In this document: positions 61,910 through 64,000 of the stretch, in pieces
How the letters are laid out: every line of letters begins with the position of its first letter
How positions within the stretch are numbered: position 1 is the stretch's first letter
Source: CAZLQF01 sp964561545
Lineage (GTDB): Bacteria; Bacteroidota; Bacteroidia; CAILMK01; CAYYUA01
Length of the DNA: 64,000 nt
NCBI GenBank assembly: GCA_964561545.1
Contig: CAZLQF010000008.1
Span: 24,921-88,920, forward strand
Direction: 5' to 3'
Position numbers and translations under genes: made by a program
Notes under the pieces: model-generated
Told to the model about the DNA's origin: nothing
Databases searched by the model: none
What the model saw: only the letters and a program-made list of their open reading frames with translations

Positions 61910-63745
61910 ATGTGTGGAATAGTTGCTTACATTGGCAATAAAGAAGCTTGCCCAGTATTGATTAAAGGACTAAAACGCCTCGAATACAGGGGCTATGATA
62001 GTGCTGGAATTGCGTTAATGAACGATCAGGTTACAGTTGATAAAGTAGCAGGAAAGGTTAACGAACTTGAAAAAAGCCTGAATGACAAAAAAACAGATGG
62101 TACCATTGGAATCGGGCATACCCGGTGGGCTACGCATGGGGAGCCTAATGAACTGAATGCGCACCCGCATGTATCAGAAAGTGGAAATTTAACAATTATT
62201 CATAATGGTATTATTGAAAACCATGATACTATTAGGAGAGAGTTGGCCAAGCGGGGGCATACCTTTAATAGCAAAACCGATACAGAAGTCCTTGTCCATC
62301 TGATAGAAGATATTGAAGAACATGAAAACGTTGAACTTGAAGAAGCTGTAAGGATTGCTCTTGGTAAAGTTGTAGGAGCTTATGCCATTGTAGTGATGGG
62401 CAAAAGTGAACCCAATACGCTAATTGCGGCTCGGAAAGGAAGCCCACTTGTCGTGGGTATCGGTACGGAGGAATATTTCCTTGCCTCAGATGCGACCCCC
62501 ATCGTAGAATACACAAAGAATGTAATTTACCTGAAGGACAATGATGTAGCAGTCATTAAAAACAACTCATTTGCACTTAAAACGGTTGACAATGAAATGA
62601 GAACCCCCTATGTACAGGAATTGGAATTTAGTCTTGAGGAGTTAGAAAAGGGTGGATACGAACATTTCATGCTTAAAGAAATAAATGAACAGTCCGAGTC
62701 TATCAGAAATACGATGCGTGGGAGGCTTAAATTAGATCAAAATCTCATCCGTTTGGGAGGAATCCGGGATTATGAGGAAATTTTTGATTACGTTGAAAGG
62801 ATTATTATTATTGCTTGTGGTACTTCTTGGCACGCAGGCCTTGTATCAGAGTATATTTTTGAAGAATTTGCAAGGGTACCTGTTGAGGTGGAATATGCTT
62901 CGGAATTTCGTTATCGAAAGCCAGTTATTAAGGAAAATGATTTGATCATTGCCATATCCCAATCAGGAGAAACAGCAGATACCCTTGCAGCAATTGAATT
63001 AGCAACAGAAGCTGGTGCTACTATTTTTGGCATTTGCAATGTTGTAGGATCTTCGATCCCACGATCAACCCATGCAGGTGTGTATACCCATGCAGGGCCT
63101 GAAATAGGTGTAGCATCCACTAAGGCTTTTACCTCGCAGCTTGTAGTGTTGTATATGAAGTCACTGATGATGGCCCATAAGCGGGGTAAAATACCCAATA
63201 CTCATTATCATGAATTGATCAATGAACTTAACCTTGTACCAGAAAAGGTAGATGAAGCAATTGAGAATGAAAACCAGATCATAGAAATTGCAAAAGAATT
63301 CAAAGATGCTGCCAATTTCCTTTATTTGGGTAGGGGGTACAATTTCCCGGTTGCCTTAGAAGGGGCCCTCAAATTGAAAGAAATTTCTTATATCCATGCC
63401 GAGGGTTACCCAGCAGCAGAAATGAAGCATGGCCCAATTGCCCTAATTGACGAAAACATGCCTACCGTTGTTATTGCAACCAATAAAACCTATTATGATA
63501 AAGTAGCCAGTAACATCCAGGAAATCAAAGCGAGAAAAGGCAAGATCATATCAATTGTAACAAAAGGCGATACAAGTATAACCGAACTGTCCGATTATGT
63601 TATAGAAATTCCGGAAGTTGATGAAATATTTTCACCGCTTATTACGGTAATTCCTTTACAATTATTGGCATATCACATTGCTTTACTTAGAGGATGCAAT
63701 GTAGACCAGCCCCGTAATTTGGCCAAATCAGTAACTGTTGAATAA
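61910..63745 (+). CDS. glmS: Glutamine-fructose-6-phosphate aminotransferase
   Basis: 611 residues, full length. The class II glutaminase domain starts MCGIVAYIGN with nucleophile Cys2 and has GHTRWATHG and HNGIIENH. Two SIS domains follow, with ISQSGETADTLAA, TKAFTSQL and EISYIHAEGYPAAEMKHGP; the C-terminus ends NLAKSVTVE. It makes glucosamine 6-phosphate for peptidoglycan and LPS. No glmS ribozyme or RNA leader is visible; the 12-nt gap to aroF suggests it is expressed from the operon. Last complete gene of the window. Confidence 0.97.
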   Translation: MCGIVAYIGNKEACPVLIKGLKRLEYRGYDSAGIALMNDQVTVDKVAGKVNELEKSLNDKKTDGTIGIGHTRWATHGEPNELNAHPHVSESGNLTIIHNGIIENHDTIRRELAKRGHTFNSKTDTEVLVHLIEDIEEHENVELEEAVRIALGKVVGAYAIVVMGKSEPNTLIAARKGSPLVVGIGTEEYFLASDATPIVEYTKNVIYLKDNDVAVIKNNSFALKTVDNEMRTPYVQELEFSLEELEKGGYEHFMLKEINEQSESIRNTMRGRLKLDQNLIRLGGIRDYEEIFDYVERIIIIACGTSWHAGLVSEYIFEEFARVPVEVEYASEFRYRKPVIKENDLIIAISQSGETADTLAAIELATEAGATIFGICNVVGSSIPRSTHAGVYTHAGPEIGVASTKAFTSQLVVLYMKSLMMAHKRGKIPNTHYHELINELNLVPEKVDEAIENENQIIEIAKEFKDAANFLYLGRGYNFPVALEGALKLKEISYIHAEGYPAAEMKHGPIALIDENMPTVVIATNKTYYDKVASNIQEIKARKGKIISIVTKGDTSITELSDYVIEIPEVDEIFSPLITVIPLQLLAYHIALLRGCNVDQPRNLAKSVTVE

Positions 63746-64000
63746 CTTTAGTAATGGGATTGGTTTTTAAGATATGATACATTGAGTTGTGATATTTTCC
63801 TTGGTGCCGAGAGTAAATGGTCGAGCCGTTTTTTTCTTTTAGACCCAACTTTCGAGATACTAAAAAGGCTAAATACGTTTTCATGTAGGGAGTTCAAACG
63901 TGATTAATGATTGCTATTTGTTGGCTACAATAATCCATTTAACATTTAATTTCAAGAATAATCTGTTAACTGGTTTGGCAAAAATATTGAAAACTCAAGG

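Overview
The window looks like a 64 kb chromosomal piece of a Bacteroidota bacterium, most likely Cytophagales. Lineage markers seen directly are a secreted protein with a type IX secretion (T9SS) C-terminal sorting domain, a DUF4270 lipoprotein, a bacterial group II GGGP synthase, fused alpha/beta 2-oxoacid dehydrogenase E1, a stand-alone glycogen-synthase N-domain protein, and promoters of the Bacteroidota type (TTG/TTTG, about 19 nt, TAnnTTTG). A 100-N run (6954-7053) shows it is a draft scaffold. I found no rRNA, tRNA, CRISPR array, transposase, integrase or phage gene; the content is mostly core metabolism.

Layout. 0-8.5 kb, all minus strand: lolD-like ABC ATPase, kdsB, [gap], pyrG, cdd, copper P-type ATPase, GT9 glycosyltransferase and a Wzx-like flippase (envelope polysaccharide and CTP/CMP-Kdo supply). 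8.8-17.2 kb: RDD protein, Mpl-like muropeptide ligase, spermidine-synthase-like methyltransferase, T9SS cargo, PASTA protein and a double-length D-Ala-D-Ala ligase (cell wall). 17.2-18.9 kb is a decayed patch: a secreted/membrane gene split over three frames and a likely Uma2 remnant. 18.9-24.2 kb: acyl-CoA dehydrogenase, a VWA/MoxR-type AAA pair, DUF2461. 24.4-29.1 kb: beta-propeller-like lipoprotein and a tetR-paaA-paaB-paaC operon with a visible promoter and operator. 30-34.5 kb is a stress cluster: UspA, DUF302, LonB-like protease, Hsp20. 35-42.3 kb: a 53-residue zinc-ribbon membrane protein, patatin, HExxH protein, second Hsp20, SDR, AroQ, CDGSH protein, YbjN-like protein, guanine-deaminase-like enzyme, fatty-acid hydroxylase. 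42.5-49 kb: E1 fusion, a secreted 'asparagine synthetase B' family protein, HemB, YdjM-like membrane protein. 49-54 kb, minus: rpmH-rnpA-yidD-ctp, then TauE-like permease, tsaB, rhodanese. 54.3-58.6 kb: GGGP synthase, a 49-residue ORF with its own terminator, a dead aldo/keto reductase, and the overlapping panC-panD-UPF0104-rfaE2 operon. 58.7-63.7 kb: GT5-N, DUF4270, DAHP synthase and glmS as a tight plus-strand operon.

No clear defence system or new mobile system is present. The most interesting signals are the tandem Ddl fusion with complementary active-site losses, its possibly leaderless promoter, the tetR-paaABC operator matching the PaaR-type consensus, an intrinsic terminator ending exactly at the aroQ start codon, a TTGACA array before hsp20, and small genes easily missed by length cut-offs.
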